NCBI GenBank assembly: GCA_009761415.1
Contig: QUOL01000018.1
Span: 310,001 to 374,000, forward strand
Direction: 5' to 3'
From: Sarcomyxa edulis
Taxonomy: Eukaryota > Basidiomycota > Agaricomycetes > Agaricales > Mycenaceae
DNA: 64,000 nt
Every line of letters starts with the position of its first letter. The first letter of the stretch is position 1. Under the pieces are notes generated by a model that ran no database searches, was not told the DNA's origin, and saw only the letters and a list, made by a program, of their open reading frames with translations. Shown piece after piece: positions 11,040 to 24,377 of the stretch. Made by a program: the position numbers and the translations under genes.

Positions 11040-12342
11040 TGGGGCCTAGGATAATCGTTATTCTCGACAAAGACTTGTGATATTTACCGAATTTAACCAT
11101 AGTTTAATCATTTCTATATTTCGTACAGCAGGTAGTCAATAACGAATAGACAGAGCTGTACGGAAAGTCCAGCTTCACATGGTCAATTTTCCAGAGAACG
11201 TTTTCGTAGTCGAGTTCGTCGATAGTCAATTCTTCGACTGTAAGCCAGGTATGATACGACCCGGATATAACTTGGATATAGGCCGCAGCTTTAGTGGCAT
11301 TCCGAAAGCCTTTGACATGGAGAGAGTCAGTTTCTGGTTCTTCACCAGAGTCATTGCCCCAAGGACATGCGTGTCATAACTACAGACGCTCAACAGATCA
11401 GTACGAAGTGTCTTGGCGAAATCAACAGTACTCACCGTGACATCTCGGAACGGTCCTCATCGGAATGAGGCATAGTGGTCTAACGATGTTCCTGTAGCCC
11501 GACATTCATCAGTAAGAAGCAGTACCACCTACTCGCTAATCGACAACATATGATGTTGATAACAGCTCTCCATCGATGAAGAGATGAACAACTGAACGAT
11601 GTGGTACCGCGATGCGCGCCGCTCGGCCACTCATTACTGAGGGCCTAGTCAGCGTTCGCCGTTTGTTCGCACATATGGAATCTAGAAACACGGGACGTTG
11701 TTAGCAACAAGAGATCGATGACATTCATCACAAGTGTCCTCCTTGTTGGCTCAGGTCTGATATTATGATGTCGATGAGCGCGTTTTACCGAGGTCACGGC
11801 GGCCTTATTGCTCCTTGGTCATGACAAGCTCGAGTTCAAACCGACCTATGGACAAGAACAGAGAATGGCTCCTGGTAAGAATGAACAGGCATCTTACCAT
11901 GGCCGTTCTTGTCTTCTAAGCTGAAGGATAGAAATTTGGAGAGAGTTGTTCGATTTGCGCAGTATTCGATCATGTTTCTGTCTAAAATAGGAAGGTTTGA
12001 GATCAAAATAAAGTGTTGCGCTGTTTCAGGCTGAAGATTCCCACCCAGAGACCATTCACGACGACGACGACCGAACAACAGCAAGTTTCCCCGACTCTTG
12101 CTCAAATCCTTTCTTTAATTCCTCCTGGATGAAGCAGCAGAATTCGTCGTAGTTCGTGAGTCAATTGACTCCAGTTCTCAAGAAAAAATCACGTTAAATG
12201 ATGATCATGGTGTGCTTATTAGGACTTGATAACCTCTTCTCGCCATCGCCTACAGTAGTAGGCTGTACACTCTTTTATCCTCCCCACTCCTTGTACCCAT
12301 CATATCAGCCCTGCACGGATTCCTAGACCCCTCCCTATCACT
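11040..12342. other. intergenic spacer
   Basis: These 1.3 kb lie between two plus-strand genes. Small frames on both strands have no protein-like composition. It presumably holds the racemase 3' UTR and the promoter of the next gene. Nothing further was seen. Confidence 0.5.
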
Positions 12343-13605
12343 ATGGTTGCCCACAAACGTATACACGTCCGGCAAGCCTCCACTTTTTCGAGCGTCGCTG
12401 GACTTACTGGGGAAGCCACACTCGGTGCTTCTACCGCTACGACAACAGGCGCTCTCGTATTTGACACTTCTGTGACCAACGCCGATGCCTCCGGGACTGC
12501 TCCAGCTTTGGCTGCAAGCCATACACCCGTGGTCACAATATCAGCATCGAGTTCGGCTCCTGCGAACTCTGCTTCCTCCTCTTCCACTTCAGCAACCGGT
12601 TCTAGCTCACAAATCTCTATGAGCACAGTCATCGGAGCCTGCATAGGCGCTTTCGTTGGTGCCCTTATCCTCATCCTCTTAGGAATATGTTTCTACAGAC
12701 GTTCTACTCAAGCCCTGAAAGCTCGCGCAAGAGCTCCCTTGCCACCTATGGTTGCCGGACGAAATGCCAAAGCAGAAACCGATCGCTCTCGTTCACGTCT
12801 CGAGAACTGGAACAAGCTTGATGAGGTAGAAGACAAGTGGGAAGGGATGCATCAGATGGAGGAGGTTGACACAGTAGGACCCATGGAGAAACTAACCATG
12901 TTCAAAAAATCCCCAAGTCTTCGCACAGCTATCACTACGAACACATCCACGGAGGACCATTCCGCCGCTTTCACTCTTCAACACCCGCATCCGTACACTG
13001 CTGGACGGGAGCTTCTTGGTCGCGTCGACGCCGGTCCACCTATCTCATGGGACGGAGAAACGGTCCGCGAAGACTCATTCTTATCCCTTCGTTCTGCCCA
13101 TTTGAGCAATGGTGCCATGTCTCCTACATTGAATATGGCCATCCCCACACCTCCACCAACCTCATCTAACACTCATTATTGGGAATCAGCAGAAGTCATT
13201 CACTACGAGGAAGGACAGACGGCTGATATCGTCGATGAAGTCGCTAATCCCTTCAGTGACGAGGTCGAGAGGAGGAAGAGCATGAACAACCCATTTTTCA
13301 ACGCGCAACCCGTTTACAAAACAAGGAATTCTAAGGGGCGGCAACTTACCGCCAATCCTTCCAATCCTTTCGGTGACGAATACGTTGTTCCGGACCTTCC
13401 CACTCACAACTTCTCCGATTCCATGGGTTCTGTCACTAGTAATGATAGGGCCATTCAGTCGCTTATTGCTGCTCTGGACGTCTCTCCTGAAGACGTTCAA
13501 GAACGGTTACGTGTTGCTTCGATGCAGCCGTCTTTCATTTCCACTACTTCCGAATACACAGAGGATGTCACCAGTGCATTCCCCCTTCCCCCTCAGAAAC
13601 CGTAA
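12343..13605 (+). CDS. single-pass membrane protein, Ser/Thr-rich ectodomain
   Basis: This is an uninterrupted 420-codon frame with an ATG at 12343. Residues 10-92 are rich in Ser, Thr and Ala and would be expected to be O-glycosylated. One membrane span follows at about residues 94-118 (STVIGACIGAFVGALILILL), then FYRRS, a stop-transfer signature. The cytosolic part, about 300 residues, is low in complexity, with repeated NPFxD/E motifs (ANPFSDEV, SNPFGDEY) that can act as endocytic sorting signals. No cleavable signal peptide is evident, so the span probably acts as a signal anchor with the N-terminus outside. The layout resembles fungal Mid2/WSC-type sensors, but there is no WSC domain. 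Function unknown. Confidence 0.75.
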   Translation: MVAHKRIHVRQASTFSSVAGLTGEATLGASTATTTGALVFDTSVTNADASGTAPALAASHTPVVTISASSSAPANSASSSSTSATGSSSQISMSTVIGACIGAFVGALILILLGICFYRRSTQALKARARAPLPPMVAGRNAKAETDRSRSRLENWNKLDEVEDKWEGMHQMEEVDTVGPMEKLTMFKKSPSLRTAITTNTSTEDHSAAFTLQHPHPYTAGRELLGRVDAGPPISWDGETVREDSFLSLRSAHLSNGAMSPTLNMAIPTPPPTSSNTHYWESAEVIHYEEGQTADIVDEVANPFSDEVERRKSMNNPFFNAQPVYKTRNSKGRQLTANPSNPFGDEYVVPDLPTHNFSDSMGSVTSNDRAIQSLIAALDVSPEDVQERLRVASMQPSFISTTSEYTEDVTSAFPLPPQKP

Positions 13606-16587
13606 TTCAATTTTCTTTTGGCCTCTCGCGCCCTTCAGACTTGCAATCTATTTTCCCTAAGGACCATTCGCGTCCACCTTCTTTTTTTGGTCGAATCCTT
13701 ACGACAGCCGTCCGCGTCGTCGATATCATGCACCTCTCTCCGATCCGGTATCGACTTTCTTTTTATCTGTTCTCAGCATTTGGAACCCTTTTTATGAACT
13801 CCTTACTGGCCACCACCGTATTCCATACTTACTTTCCATACTTTCACAGCGTAGCCTGTGTATTCTATGTCATGGTATAAATTCTTTATAAGATAGTTTT
13901 CGTGTTTTTATAGTCTTTTTGGTCACCCTTACCTACGCTCTCGCGCCGAACGTCTCACTCGTCTTTCTACTCTGCATTATTTATTGGCTACAGTCCTGAC
14001 GTCGGGTAGAGTCGCCGTGTAAACGATCACATCGATTGAAAACTCGGTAGCCGTTGAGAGAATCTGTAGCCTGACGCCACTGCCGCGGAGACAATGCCAC
14101 TTGTGCATGTCATTCGCATTTCGAAAGACGTGTAGAAATGCATCGATGCATGTGCTCGTGGTGCCCCTGTCGACTTGGGATTATGCCTGGAGCATCATTG
14201 GCCCATATGATCAAGTCACATACATAGATTTCGGTGAGAAACGTCGCGACCCGGCCATTTTTGTAACGGAAGTCGATGCGCGCACTTGTCCGACAGAAAT
14301 AGGGTCGTAGTCTCATGCGGTGAGAGCACCCCAAGTTCGTGTCTAAGGGATAGGCGCATTTTAATCTATATAAATTCGGGATTTGCGCGTGCATCAGGAG
14401 AGCAACAAATGTGATGTACTTGTGAGCTCGCGAGCAGCTTGGTAACAAATTATAACGGCGAAGAAAAGTTGCACGAACAGTACGGATGTCCGACGGTAGA
14501 TTGTTTTATGGTTCATGCATCCATGGTTGGGAAATCGGCGGTGATCCTGAATTCTGGTGGCAATACGCGTACGATGGGATTTGGAATGATTCCGCCAGCG
14601 CCTAGCTGGTGGATGCAACGGGCCGCCAGAATCGCGACGCACAAGAGTGGATAAGGGAACGAGGAGGTCCATGAAAGAAAGTTTCGCTTCTGTCTTCTGG
14701 ATGGCGAACCCTGGTGACATTTGGTGGGGAATGTGGATAGCTCGGGAACGACGGCACGGAAGACTTGAAGCACGGGTGTGGTGTAATGATGGAGAACCAA
14801 TCGGCATAGTGGGTGGGGTTGGCGTACAAATATAATCTTGAGCATAACAATAAGAATGAGATGCAGAGGTTGAAAGTATCATCGCACCCGATTATGCACG
14901 CAACTATAGCGTGTCCGCTGTATCAAGTCTGGCAGGAGGGTACACCGGTACGATGGCCGTAGACGCGACGTTGTACGAGGTCGTATGCTGACTATGTGCG
15001 GCGACGTGACCTATGGGAATATTGATCGTAAAATGCCGAAGAGTTAAATCGAGATGCGAAGTAGCGAACAGACTTGCGAGGACTTTCCCGAGATTCATTA
15101 GATGGTCGTGAGTTGATTCCCGCATTCTAATAGTAGAAAACAATGACAAGTCTTTCGATAAATATCGCAGAATTTCGTTGTTCAGGCATGAGAGTCCGGA
15201 GATACTGACACTGACAGGTCGGTATGTCTTGGTCTTTCTGTCGTGTATTATCAGTGCATAACCCGAAGGAGACAGTACACACCAGGGCTATCAAATCAAG
15301 GGCTATAGGCTAATCGAACGGTCGACGTCTGACTCCTAGGAGTTCAGTATGTTAGCTGCTTGATTACTACCAGCCAGGAGAAAGATAGATACAGATAAAC
15401 ATCAATAATTGCTGTTGCAGTGGTCCAGTGTAAAGCAAGCTGCATGGGAACCGGTACCGTCGTCAGCGTGCACGAATGGACACCGGGCGCTCACGATCTA
15501 AAGATTAATTGAAACCGGGAATGTATATGTATGTTTGAACTGAAACATCGTACATATGCTTGCAGAGCAAATGCAGCACGAAAAATACCGTGCCCAGCCG
15601 TGGTAGGTCCCAGATGGATATGTTCCTGAGCGCAAGGTGGGTACATAGCTCTTGCACAGCGATTTGTGAACCCAGATGGCTCAAAACGTGAGGTTCCTGT
15701 AGATTCTATCCTTGACTAACGGAATCTAAAGTAGTCTCCAGATTGCCGGAGGAAAGGTTTCCGACGAGGGAGCAAGAGAGGCGTTATGGTCGGTGAAATC
15801 TTCAGTCCCGATGATGTTTAGGTACAGAAGAAGTTCAAGACCAAGAAGGCCTCATCAGTGGAGATCTCCTCAGGATAGACGGCCACAGTTTTACGTCCCG
15901 GTGCTGACGCTGACCTATGAAAGTTCACGAAACGATGATGAAGAATTACTGGATGTTGTATTGGAGAACTTGCTGACGATGCAATGCTTTGTCGAGAGCA
16001 TGTTCTAGAAGACAGCTTTTCTTGGAGATAGTACCATGGTGTAGGCAGAGCACAGCTGTACAGGTAGAAGAAAGCAAAAGGAGAGAAAAATTACAGCATG
16101 TATTGTGTCCTGGACCAACATGTACAGCCACACTGTGTACGCATGGCGGCACAGCTTCGGCTCGATGGTTTGCCTCCGACCACGGAGATCCTGGCTTGAG
16201 TCCGCGACATATCTAAGCGAGAAATGGAATGATTTTTTACAGAAAACATCACTTTCTCACCTTGGATATCGCGTGGAGGACCCGACGTGTCTAACTTTCC
16301 TACTCTCTTCTTCCAGGAATTTTGGCTGAACTTTACTCATTAAACTTGTTTTTAGATCATCTTTACGGCACCCTCAGGCTAGAACTATTGCTTCCGGCTG
16401 TCATCCTCTAGCCCGAACCGTTGGATCTACTTGAAAGTTGTTCGAACTCGTTAGTTGCCGCTTCAACCTCCCCTCTTCTCCCCACTTGCTCGGTACCAGT
16501 AGTTCTCGACGTCTAAGATAGGACTTGGTCCTTGACGCCCATCTCGATTCTATCTCAAAAGTCGACAGGGCAGACATCTGTTCCATT
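13606..16587. other. long intergenic spacer upstream of the PriB-like gene
   Basis: These 3 kb have no supportable gene. Overlapping open frames around 14394-14882 lie in several phases on both strands and show no conserved pattern. A 14-bp palindrome, ATGCATCGATGCAT, lies at 14138-14151, a length expected by chance. The size suits an extended promoter or 5' leader for a regulatory gene. Confidence 0.5.
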
Positions 16588-19500
16588 ATGACCAGCTCGT
16601 TCAACAACCCTTGGCTTCAACCCCCGCCAGACTTGATCCCTCCTCAACCCCAGCTACAGCTTGAACACGAGTTTGGATTCCCTACTTCGTCCAGCGACGG
16701 CAGTATGCAGCAGACGCCCGCTCGATTTTCGAACTCTTTTCAGTATCCTCCGACGCAGTTCCTATCCAGCAACCCTACTTCTAATGCCGATGCATGGCGA
16801 CATGGGTCACACGGGAACAGTAATGTATACAACCCCCAGAATCAATCTACTATCCCGTCGTATCCTGCTCATGGCATCTACGGATCTGCGAAACTTACCG
16901 GTCAATCCCAGGCCCACAGTCTTCCCCTCCTGAGTAGGTCGCCAGCCGAGATACAAGGACGATCATATCATAATAACCTCACGTCGTACAATCAACAAAA
17001 TGCCATTTCTCCGACGCCTCTGACAGCGACAAGCTTGAGCGCTCAGCAGAGGCAGCCAGGCTTCTCCTCTGGAATCTCTAGCTCTTCCTTCTCTGGCGCT
17101 CCATATTTGTCTACTTCTCCCGGTCCGATGCAAGAATCCTTTACGTTGCCGCATCCGGCAAATTCACATCCAAACTTTATCGCCCAGGCTCATTCTAATC
17201 CACCTTCTCGTGGCAATTCTGTTTCCGTTCACCAAGGATCAAAGGGCAAACGACAACGCCAACACATTGAAGAGGGTAGGGATGAAGATAACGATGCCGA
17301 ATTGGTATCAGAACAAAAGGAGGGAGCTAAAGCTAAACCGTGCGTATAACTTAGAAAAGTCTTGCCATTGGTTTCAGCTGATTCAAGGTCCGTTCTGACG
17401 CTCTCTAGTCCTGGCGCCTGCCAAAGGTGCAAGGGTCTGAAGGTCAGTTGATGAATCACTATTGCGATGAATTGTTAAGCTCACCCAATGAATGTCATTA
17501 GGTCAGATGCGAATTCAGGACCGACACAGATCCCTGTAAGCGTTGTCTAAATGGTGGCCACGATTGCGTTATTCCTGGAAGGAAGAAACGTCGAGTACCG
17601 CCGTACGTATTCATTAGGGTCGAATGACTTTTTGCGCTGATAGTAGCTATATGACAGAAAACGTGAACACCTACTCAATCAAATCCGGGAGCAAGCAGCT
17701 CAGATTCAAGGTCTGATGTCTCAACTCGAAAGCATGCACATCAAACCCAACTCTGGGCCTCAAAAGCAGGACTCTGGCTCGGTTCCGTCTTCATCTCCTG
17801 TAGATCTCCACTCTCCGACTCTTTCTCCGTCGTCGACGCATGACTCCAATCCATACTTCAACGACATGAATACTAATCCAGGCGCCAATCCTAATGCTTC
17901 TGATCCTCAAACGCACAAGGTTGTGGAGGACTGGATTTCTAAAGCTAGAGAGAGTCTCGCAGACTTTGGCGGACTGATCGGGGTTGGAGGGGCTGGATTT
18001 CCCAAAGGGTATTTTGTCGACGAAGACCCGGAGGATTTGGAGAGCAGTGGTGATGAAGCATATGTGGAGTATGACGACGACGATGCCGACGGGGGTTCTG
18101 ACCCTCGTGGTGATGAGTATGAGATCGCCGTTGAAGACGAGGACGGAGAGGATATCACAGCGTTTACCCGAGACGAAGACTCTGACAGGGCTAGGGGTTT
18201 GCGTACCCGACTCTCTGCTTCTAGCTTGGGCACAAACGTAGGAGGACCCAAAAAGAAACACACAGAGTCGATCACGAAACTCTCGACACTACCTTCGGAA
18301 GCTGCTCCGTTTGGTTTGATGGCGACGCTGAGCCTGAAGCGCGATAGGGTGACCAAGGCGAACAGTTACGATGAAACAACCGACGAAAAATCCGAAAATG
18401 GATTGGGAGTTGCTGGTCCTGACTTCTTCAAGTCCAGTAAGTGTTCGATACTCTAACTCGACCTGGTAGACCCTAATACTCCTTCGCCTTTCCATAAGAC
18501 CCCGTGTCCGATCCCATGAAATCCCCAGCTCTAACCTTACCACCTCAAACTCCGCATATACTGTCGCGTGGGATCGTAACAATCGAAGAAGCCGAAAAAC
18601 TATTTCAAATGTGAGTGGCATTAGACAAAAAAAACATAACATCATGGTTCTCATCATATTCGCCTTCATACTTTCAGCTACTTCAGATTGATGAACCTTT
18701 CCGTCTCCCTACTTGACCCCGACCTGTACACCGCACAAAAGACGTGCTATCGCAGTCCGTTCCTGTTCACCGTTGGTAAGATCTTTTCCGTTGATCCCTG
18801 TCTTGCGGCAATGTTCTGATGACCGCACTACTATCAGTCTGCGCGGTCGCATCACGCTATTATACCGAACGTCCTGATCTTTACGCACAGACAATGCATT
18901 ACGCTCAACTGGCCGCTGGTACAGCTCTGATCAGCGGTCCCAAATGTGTAGAGATGTGTCAGGGATACATCCTACTAAGCTTATATCCAGTGCCAGCTCG
19001 ACGATGGGAAGAGGATCGCAGCTGGCTGTATCTTGGACTCGCTATTCGGTAACAGCCGTCATATTTCCCTTGCATCACAATCGTCCGCTCACATTCATTG
19101 ACAGTATCGCGAGGGACCTGAACCTACACCATCCGAGCACGGCGAAACCCAGGAATGAGAATCATGCCCGCGAGATACTCAACCGCACACGCATCTGGCT
19201 GAACTGCTTCAACCTCGATCGATCGACTGGTTCACAATATGGCAAAGCTCCCGTCATTCCAAACAATGATTACATTGCCAATCATTGCGAAGACTGGTGG
19301 AAGAGCTCTCCGTATAACATGAGAAATTTCGACATCCATATCTCTTGCTACAATGCAGAATTAAGGGTCATGTCTGACTTCATGAAGCAAATTTACAGCG
19401 ATCCAGATCATCCGACAGGATTGAACAAGGTATGAACAATGTTTATTTCGTTGTCACTGTATTCATTTATCTTTCTCGGTTCTTAGGAAATCGATATCGA

Positions 19501-20758
19501 GCAGCTTGCCAAGGAAACCGACGATCAACTCGTCAATCTTGAAAATAAGTGGTTTTCCGTCCTCGATGAAACAGACCTCAATGACTTGCAAAATTGTTTC
19601 CGAATCGGATTGTTGAAATTAGCGTACAGCTACGCTCGTCTTATCGCCCTTTCCTATGGGTTCCAACACGCGTTCAAAAACAAGTCTGGTGACGAAAACG
19701 CTTTCCTTCATCGCGTACGTTGTCCATGTCTCTCTTCACACTTGTCGATATTCATGTGGCACCCATCAGTGTCTAAGAGCTGCCACCGATGTTGTAAATA
19801 CCGTCGTGATGACCCTTGGTACACCGGAACCAAGTGAGTGGCCTATGACATCAACTCGCCTTCAACCTCCTGATCGCTCTCGCAGGAATACACCTACGTC
19901 ATGGACCAGAAGCTCAAAGCGTTTTTGTGACTTTCGCGTCCGCATTCCTGGTCAAAGTGCGTCTCGATTCTTCTGTTACGTCTTTGTCATCTAAGACGTT
20001 TCGGTCTAGCTTCTACAACCAAAATATGCCAACTATCTAAATCTCGAGCAACGGGTAGAAATACACCGTTTGGTGCAGAGCGTCATTGATCTCCTGGGGT
20101 CCCCAGAAGTCGCTCTTGACGATCGACACGGACCTAAGCTCTATGCTCGGTTTCTTAGTGGCCTTCTGGCTACGCCAATGGCCAGGATTGACCTACCCTC
20201 ACCCTCAAGATCGACGAAATCGCTGCCTCGCCGTAAACATAAATCGTCCGCAAGGCCTTCACGTTCCTCCGAATCCCCTCATACTACATCTAATCATCAT
20301 TCACCGAGCAGCAGTTCGTCGCTGTCTCCTCCGCCTACAACGTTTGGGTTTGATCAAGTCCAATTTACTGGGGAGGAGTCTAGTCATGCATCCGCATCTA
20401 CAGCCATTGATCCACAAAACGCCTTGGGGATGGATATGTCATTATCGGATTTCTTCCAACCACCTCTACCGTTCGACACTGAAATGCTGCAGAGTTTCCA
20501 ATCGCTCACAGATCCCTCTGCGTGGCAAGACATAAGTTTGCCTGGTATGTTGTTTCTCATTGTAGTTTTCATTGTCGCCGTCTGACTGGCTTGTATTTCT
20601 TTTCCCTACAGGCTTCAATTGGTACGTTATCTAGTCTCGATCTTCCCATGTGAATGCATGACTTACCTTTTTTTACCAGGATGTCGCAATTTTCCAACTC
20701 AGATCATAAAAATGATACTATGATGTTCGATTCAACTGCTTACGGGTCCAGCTCGTAG
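16588..20758 (+). CDS. Zn2Cys6 transcription factor, PriB-like
   Basis: About thirteen exons encode roughly 960 residues. The start taken is MTSSFNNPWLQPPP at 16588; an in-frame ATG at 16525 is an alternative. A Q/S/P-rich N-terminus leads to a binuclear zinc cluster split by two introns: CQRCKGLK, then VRCEF and DPCKRCLNGGHDC, giving C-x2-C-x6-C-x8-C-x2-C-x6-C. After the basic run GRKKRRVPP comes a short coiled coil (HLLNQIREQAAQIQGLMSQL). An acidic segment precedes the fungal middle-homology region (YFRLMNLSVSLLDPDLYTAQ, SPFLFTVVCAVASRYY). The cluster and this region resemble PriB, a DNA-binding protein described from Lentinula edodes fruiting tissue. The tail is Ser/Pro-rich. A nuclear regulatory role is secure; target genes are unknown. 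The long upstream spacer fits a regulated gene. Confidence 0.88.
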
Positions 20759-21071
20759 GTTACGATTTCAACAAGTATCCTTCTTCACCACATGCAGAGT
20801 CGCCAGTTCCTTCGTACATTATCTTTCTGTCGCTTTAATGGTCTGTAATTTCGATTCGTCTGTATCGTCTGTTTCTTGCCCTCTCCGTCGTTTTATCCAA
20901 ACATGTACCATCATCAATCGAAACTTGGATGCACCGTGGATCATTATTGCTCGACATCTTGAGTGCGAGGTTGACTCGGTGTCAGGTGGACGGAAAATGT
21001 GGACTGGTCTTGATACTCAATTGAGAGTGCATAGATCTCTCCATTGGTATAGATAGAACTTCCATATATAA
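20759..21071. other. convergent 3' spacer
   Basis: These 313 bp lie between the stops of the PriB-like gene (+) and the helical-repeat gene (-). They presumably contain both 3' UTRs. Nothing else was seen. Confidence 0.5.
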
Positions 21072-24000
21072 TCAAGACTTCCCCGCACTTCTCATTCTGT
21101 CCCTTCGTTTCAACTGGCCTAGCGCTCTCGATCTGTTCCGAACAACCCGTTCCTGGAGCGCAACCTGCTCCTCCCTCTTGAGCATCCCCACAACAACCCT
21201 CGCCGATTGTGCATCTCCTCGTAAATAAAACCTTGTGATGAACATCTTGTATAGCGGACGCATATGTTTCTCAAAAGAAATAAAGGACGGAAGATCAGGT
21301 GGAAGGAGTTGTTGTCCCAAAGATGAATTCGTTGTACCGAACGGTACCCACCCTTTCGGTATGATGGGGCTCTCGGTCATATAGCCCATCCTAATCATAT
21401 GATCGAACAATGCCCGCAGCTTGAGCGTGTCCATCACATCGCCGTTCCAACGCAATAATCCTTTCAACATGATATTGACGGTGATTCGATCCTGAACGAA
21501 GTTATATTTTCGCGTGAAATATTGAATCGTTCTCACCATATGGCGTACTAACCGTGCATTGTGTTGGGCACGACGGACGAGGTGGCCATGTAACAGCATG
21601 TTCAGAAGGGCTGTTCGAGTTTTGACATCCATGGTCTCGTAAGATCGCTCAAAAAGCTTTCTGGCAGCAAGGGGGCGGTTAGCTTGGATTAATATGAACA
21701 TGGCGTAACTGATGCTGTGTTGATCTGGAGGGGATTGCGAGAGGGTGGGTATGACCTTTAAGGCCGAGAGACGAGGCGGAGAACGTGGTCGAAAGTTGAC
21801 GGCGCGCGTTAACGAGTCTCGTAGAGAATGCTTGAGATCCCCACCAAACATAAACCGATATGCCCTCCAGGAAAGGTTACTAGCGCCGGCTTTAGCGAGA
21901 CCGAAAGAAAGAGCACTACGGAAGCGTTCTTTCGAACTAAGTGAAAGCTTGTCAACAAAGTCCAGCAATTTAGTGGCATGTCGGAATTGCCTATGACGGA
22001 GGAGTACGCGTAGGAATCGAAAGAAGAAGTGAGCAGGAAGATATGTGGGTGCAAGTTTGTGCACGAGCTCAGTAATGCTCATAGCCATTGTCGGATGATT
22101 CGAAGCTACCATCGCAGGAAGGATGTATGTGAGACAGTGTCGAATTTGAATGGATGGGGTCACTTTAGAATATATCTTGCGCATTTTGTTTCCCAGAATG
22201 GACAACAACTGCGGCTCCAGGTATTCACGGTGATGCGATTCGAGACGGACCAATACCTGGCCCAATAGCTCCTCGCTTTGGGCAGGGGATAAACGATGGT
22301 CATCGAGCAAATCAAGAACATCCTCGACTGGCTTCTGTGAAGCTAAAGCAAGGCCCAACGAATAGATCGTGCGACTCCACAGTCGGATCCCATTGTTCTC
22401 GGCAAAAATGCATACCTGTTGGGCAGAAGTGGCTTCCTCTTGCGTTAAAAAATGATTCACGATAGAGTCGACGAGCTGAGGCTGCCAGCGCGTCCCAGGT
22501 AAAACAAGTCGAAGCCTCCCAAAGACTTCGTCCCAGCTATGTCCCTTGAAGGAGGATGAAGCGATGGCATACTCAAAGATGAGAACCTCAGTCTGCGAAA
22601 TCAAGACTGCGTCATTCACCCCTTCATAGACCCAAAGATTATGATTCGCGCAAAACCGGTAGCAAGCATCTCGTAAGTGCTTGTCTGCCATCTTCGCTGC
22701 CAGACGGAGAAAGCTAGTGACCATTGCGCGAGCAACTAATGCCGGTCTTTGATATGTCTTGGAACTGAGAATGAAGGTTCCCCAAAGGGTTTTGATCCCG
22801 CGTCTGAGGAGCTTCCTCCAATCCCCGCGGATCTTGTCAACGCCGGAAAGACTTTGCTCCAATGTCGTCAAGGAGTATACCAAACGCCAATCCGCCGCAG
22901 CATCTGCTATGGGTCCTGGAGAGGGATCTGGAGTTAGATTAGAGTTCGCCCAAGCGACAAATGCGAGATTACGCCAACGCGCATCGAGAGGGATGTCGGG
23001 GGCAAAGGCAGCCAGAGCATGCGAATTGGCCCAATCTCGGAGGTGACGAGGAATCAACGTAGGTGGTGGTAGAAAGTTTGAGAATATCGACCCGGTCAGT
23101 GCCAAAGATAGATGCATCATCCCTAAGGTCGTTGTACTCTTCATAGTCGTGGAAGAGGAAAAGGTATGAGGCGGTCGTTTGTCATATGATAGTTGTGATG
23201 CTCGAGGATCCGCAATCCTCTCATGCACCATGGTGAGTATGCGTTCTTTACAGGATGCTGACAAGTTATGTCGAAGGATAATAGTCCATGTCATTGTGAT
23301 TAGATCGGGCGAGGGACGTTGTCCTTGGCAGTGAAGGCGACCGAAGAGGTGACAGAGCATTGTGACGGCGCGATCTAGGTATTCGGGTGTTCCGAGGGTG
23401 AGTAATGATTCCAGATAGGGTATGTGAATTTGGGGGTGGGTATTATGTCGGAGACGAAGGTAATGAATTGTGGCGTCCGATACAGCTCCTGGACAAGCGA
23501 AGCTAAGTTTGAAGGAAAATGTGTTATTCTGGTTCAAACTCACCCTTTTGTTTTTCGTGATTATCGGTAGACATGGCAGCAATGTTAGCTCGCATCAGCC
23601 AGTAGTGATCGGTCGTATTGAGGTCGTAGCCTGAACGCTCTTTGTCTCTGCCGATTTGCAGGACGAAAGGCCAATAGGTTCTTGGTGATATTTCTGCCAT
23701 GTGTGATACAAATTTGTTCATATAGATACAAGGTTGACCGCTGTCGCCATGCCCGATGAAAGAAAGAGACCCGAAAAGGCTGAGCAAAGTGGTCATATCG
23801 TCACGACTGAGTTGACGGAGCTGAGATCGTGATTTCACGGACGTGTAGAGCGACCTCAGGGTATTCGGGGTATGCTTTTGGGGTTTGGGAGAAGTCATGT
23901 TACGGGGTGATAGAAAGTCACGAAGGGTATGGAGTGATGCCGTAGACGAATCTCTACCCATCGCAAGCATGACTTTCGGGTCAATAATGAGTTTGGGAGA

Positions 24001-24377
24001 GACCTCTTCAGGAGTTTCGACGCCGAGACCGGGTATGAGGGTATGAGAGGGTTGGTCGCGAAGCTCCTCTCGAGTGAGAAGAAGATTATGAGGTGATGCT
24101 TCCTCACATGGGCAGATTACGAGCGGATATGCACGCTGGTCAATGATTACTGACTTCCTCATGCATTCGTGAGAAGTGAGATAGGCAGAACTGTCTTCAG
24201 CCTTGCCATCTCTGCGATGACAGGAAGACAAAGCTGCTGTTGAATATATTCTACTGCTGCAAAGTGGTCAGTTTGTGGGGTATGATACGAAATGGATCTA
24301 TCGGCGTACCGAAATGCGGGGAATGTGCCGCCGTTTCCGCCCAAGTGTCGGACGGTCGACAGACAGCATCGAAACAT
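21072..24377 (-). CDS. large helical-repeat (PPR-like) protein, probably mitochondrial
   Basis: Three exons give about 1,040 residues. I place the start at 24377 (MFRCCLSTVRHLGGNG). Splicing out about 24251-24308 yields a basic N-terminus free of acidic residues up to RSRIYSTAALSS, a convincing mitochondrial presequence with a plausible cleavage site before YST. The second intron (about 23492-23546) joins HEKQK to GAVSDATIHYLRL. The body is one 2.4-kb exon of amphipathic helices. Phrases such as YAMFILIQANRPLAARKLFE and QDRITVNIMLKGLLRW recall pentatricopeptide repeats. The C-terminus is very basic. PPR proteins bind organellar RNA, so a role in mitochondrial RNA processing or translation is inferred. 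I could not assign an ortholog. It is divergent from RPLP0. Confidence 0.75.

Noticed and set aside
14138..14151. Palindrome ATGCATCGATGCAT
   Set aside because: A 14-bp palindrome is expected a few times in 64 kb by chance, and no second copy or gene link supports function.
14394..14882. 162-codon minus-strand frame
   Set aside because: Equally long frames overlap it in other phases on both strands, there are no splice-linked extensions and no recognisable domain.
17791..18356. Two minus-strand frames of about 150 codons
   Set aside because: They lie opposite the long acidic exon of the PriB-like gene, which has the zinc cluster and correct splice sites on the plus strand.
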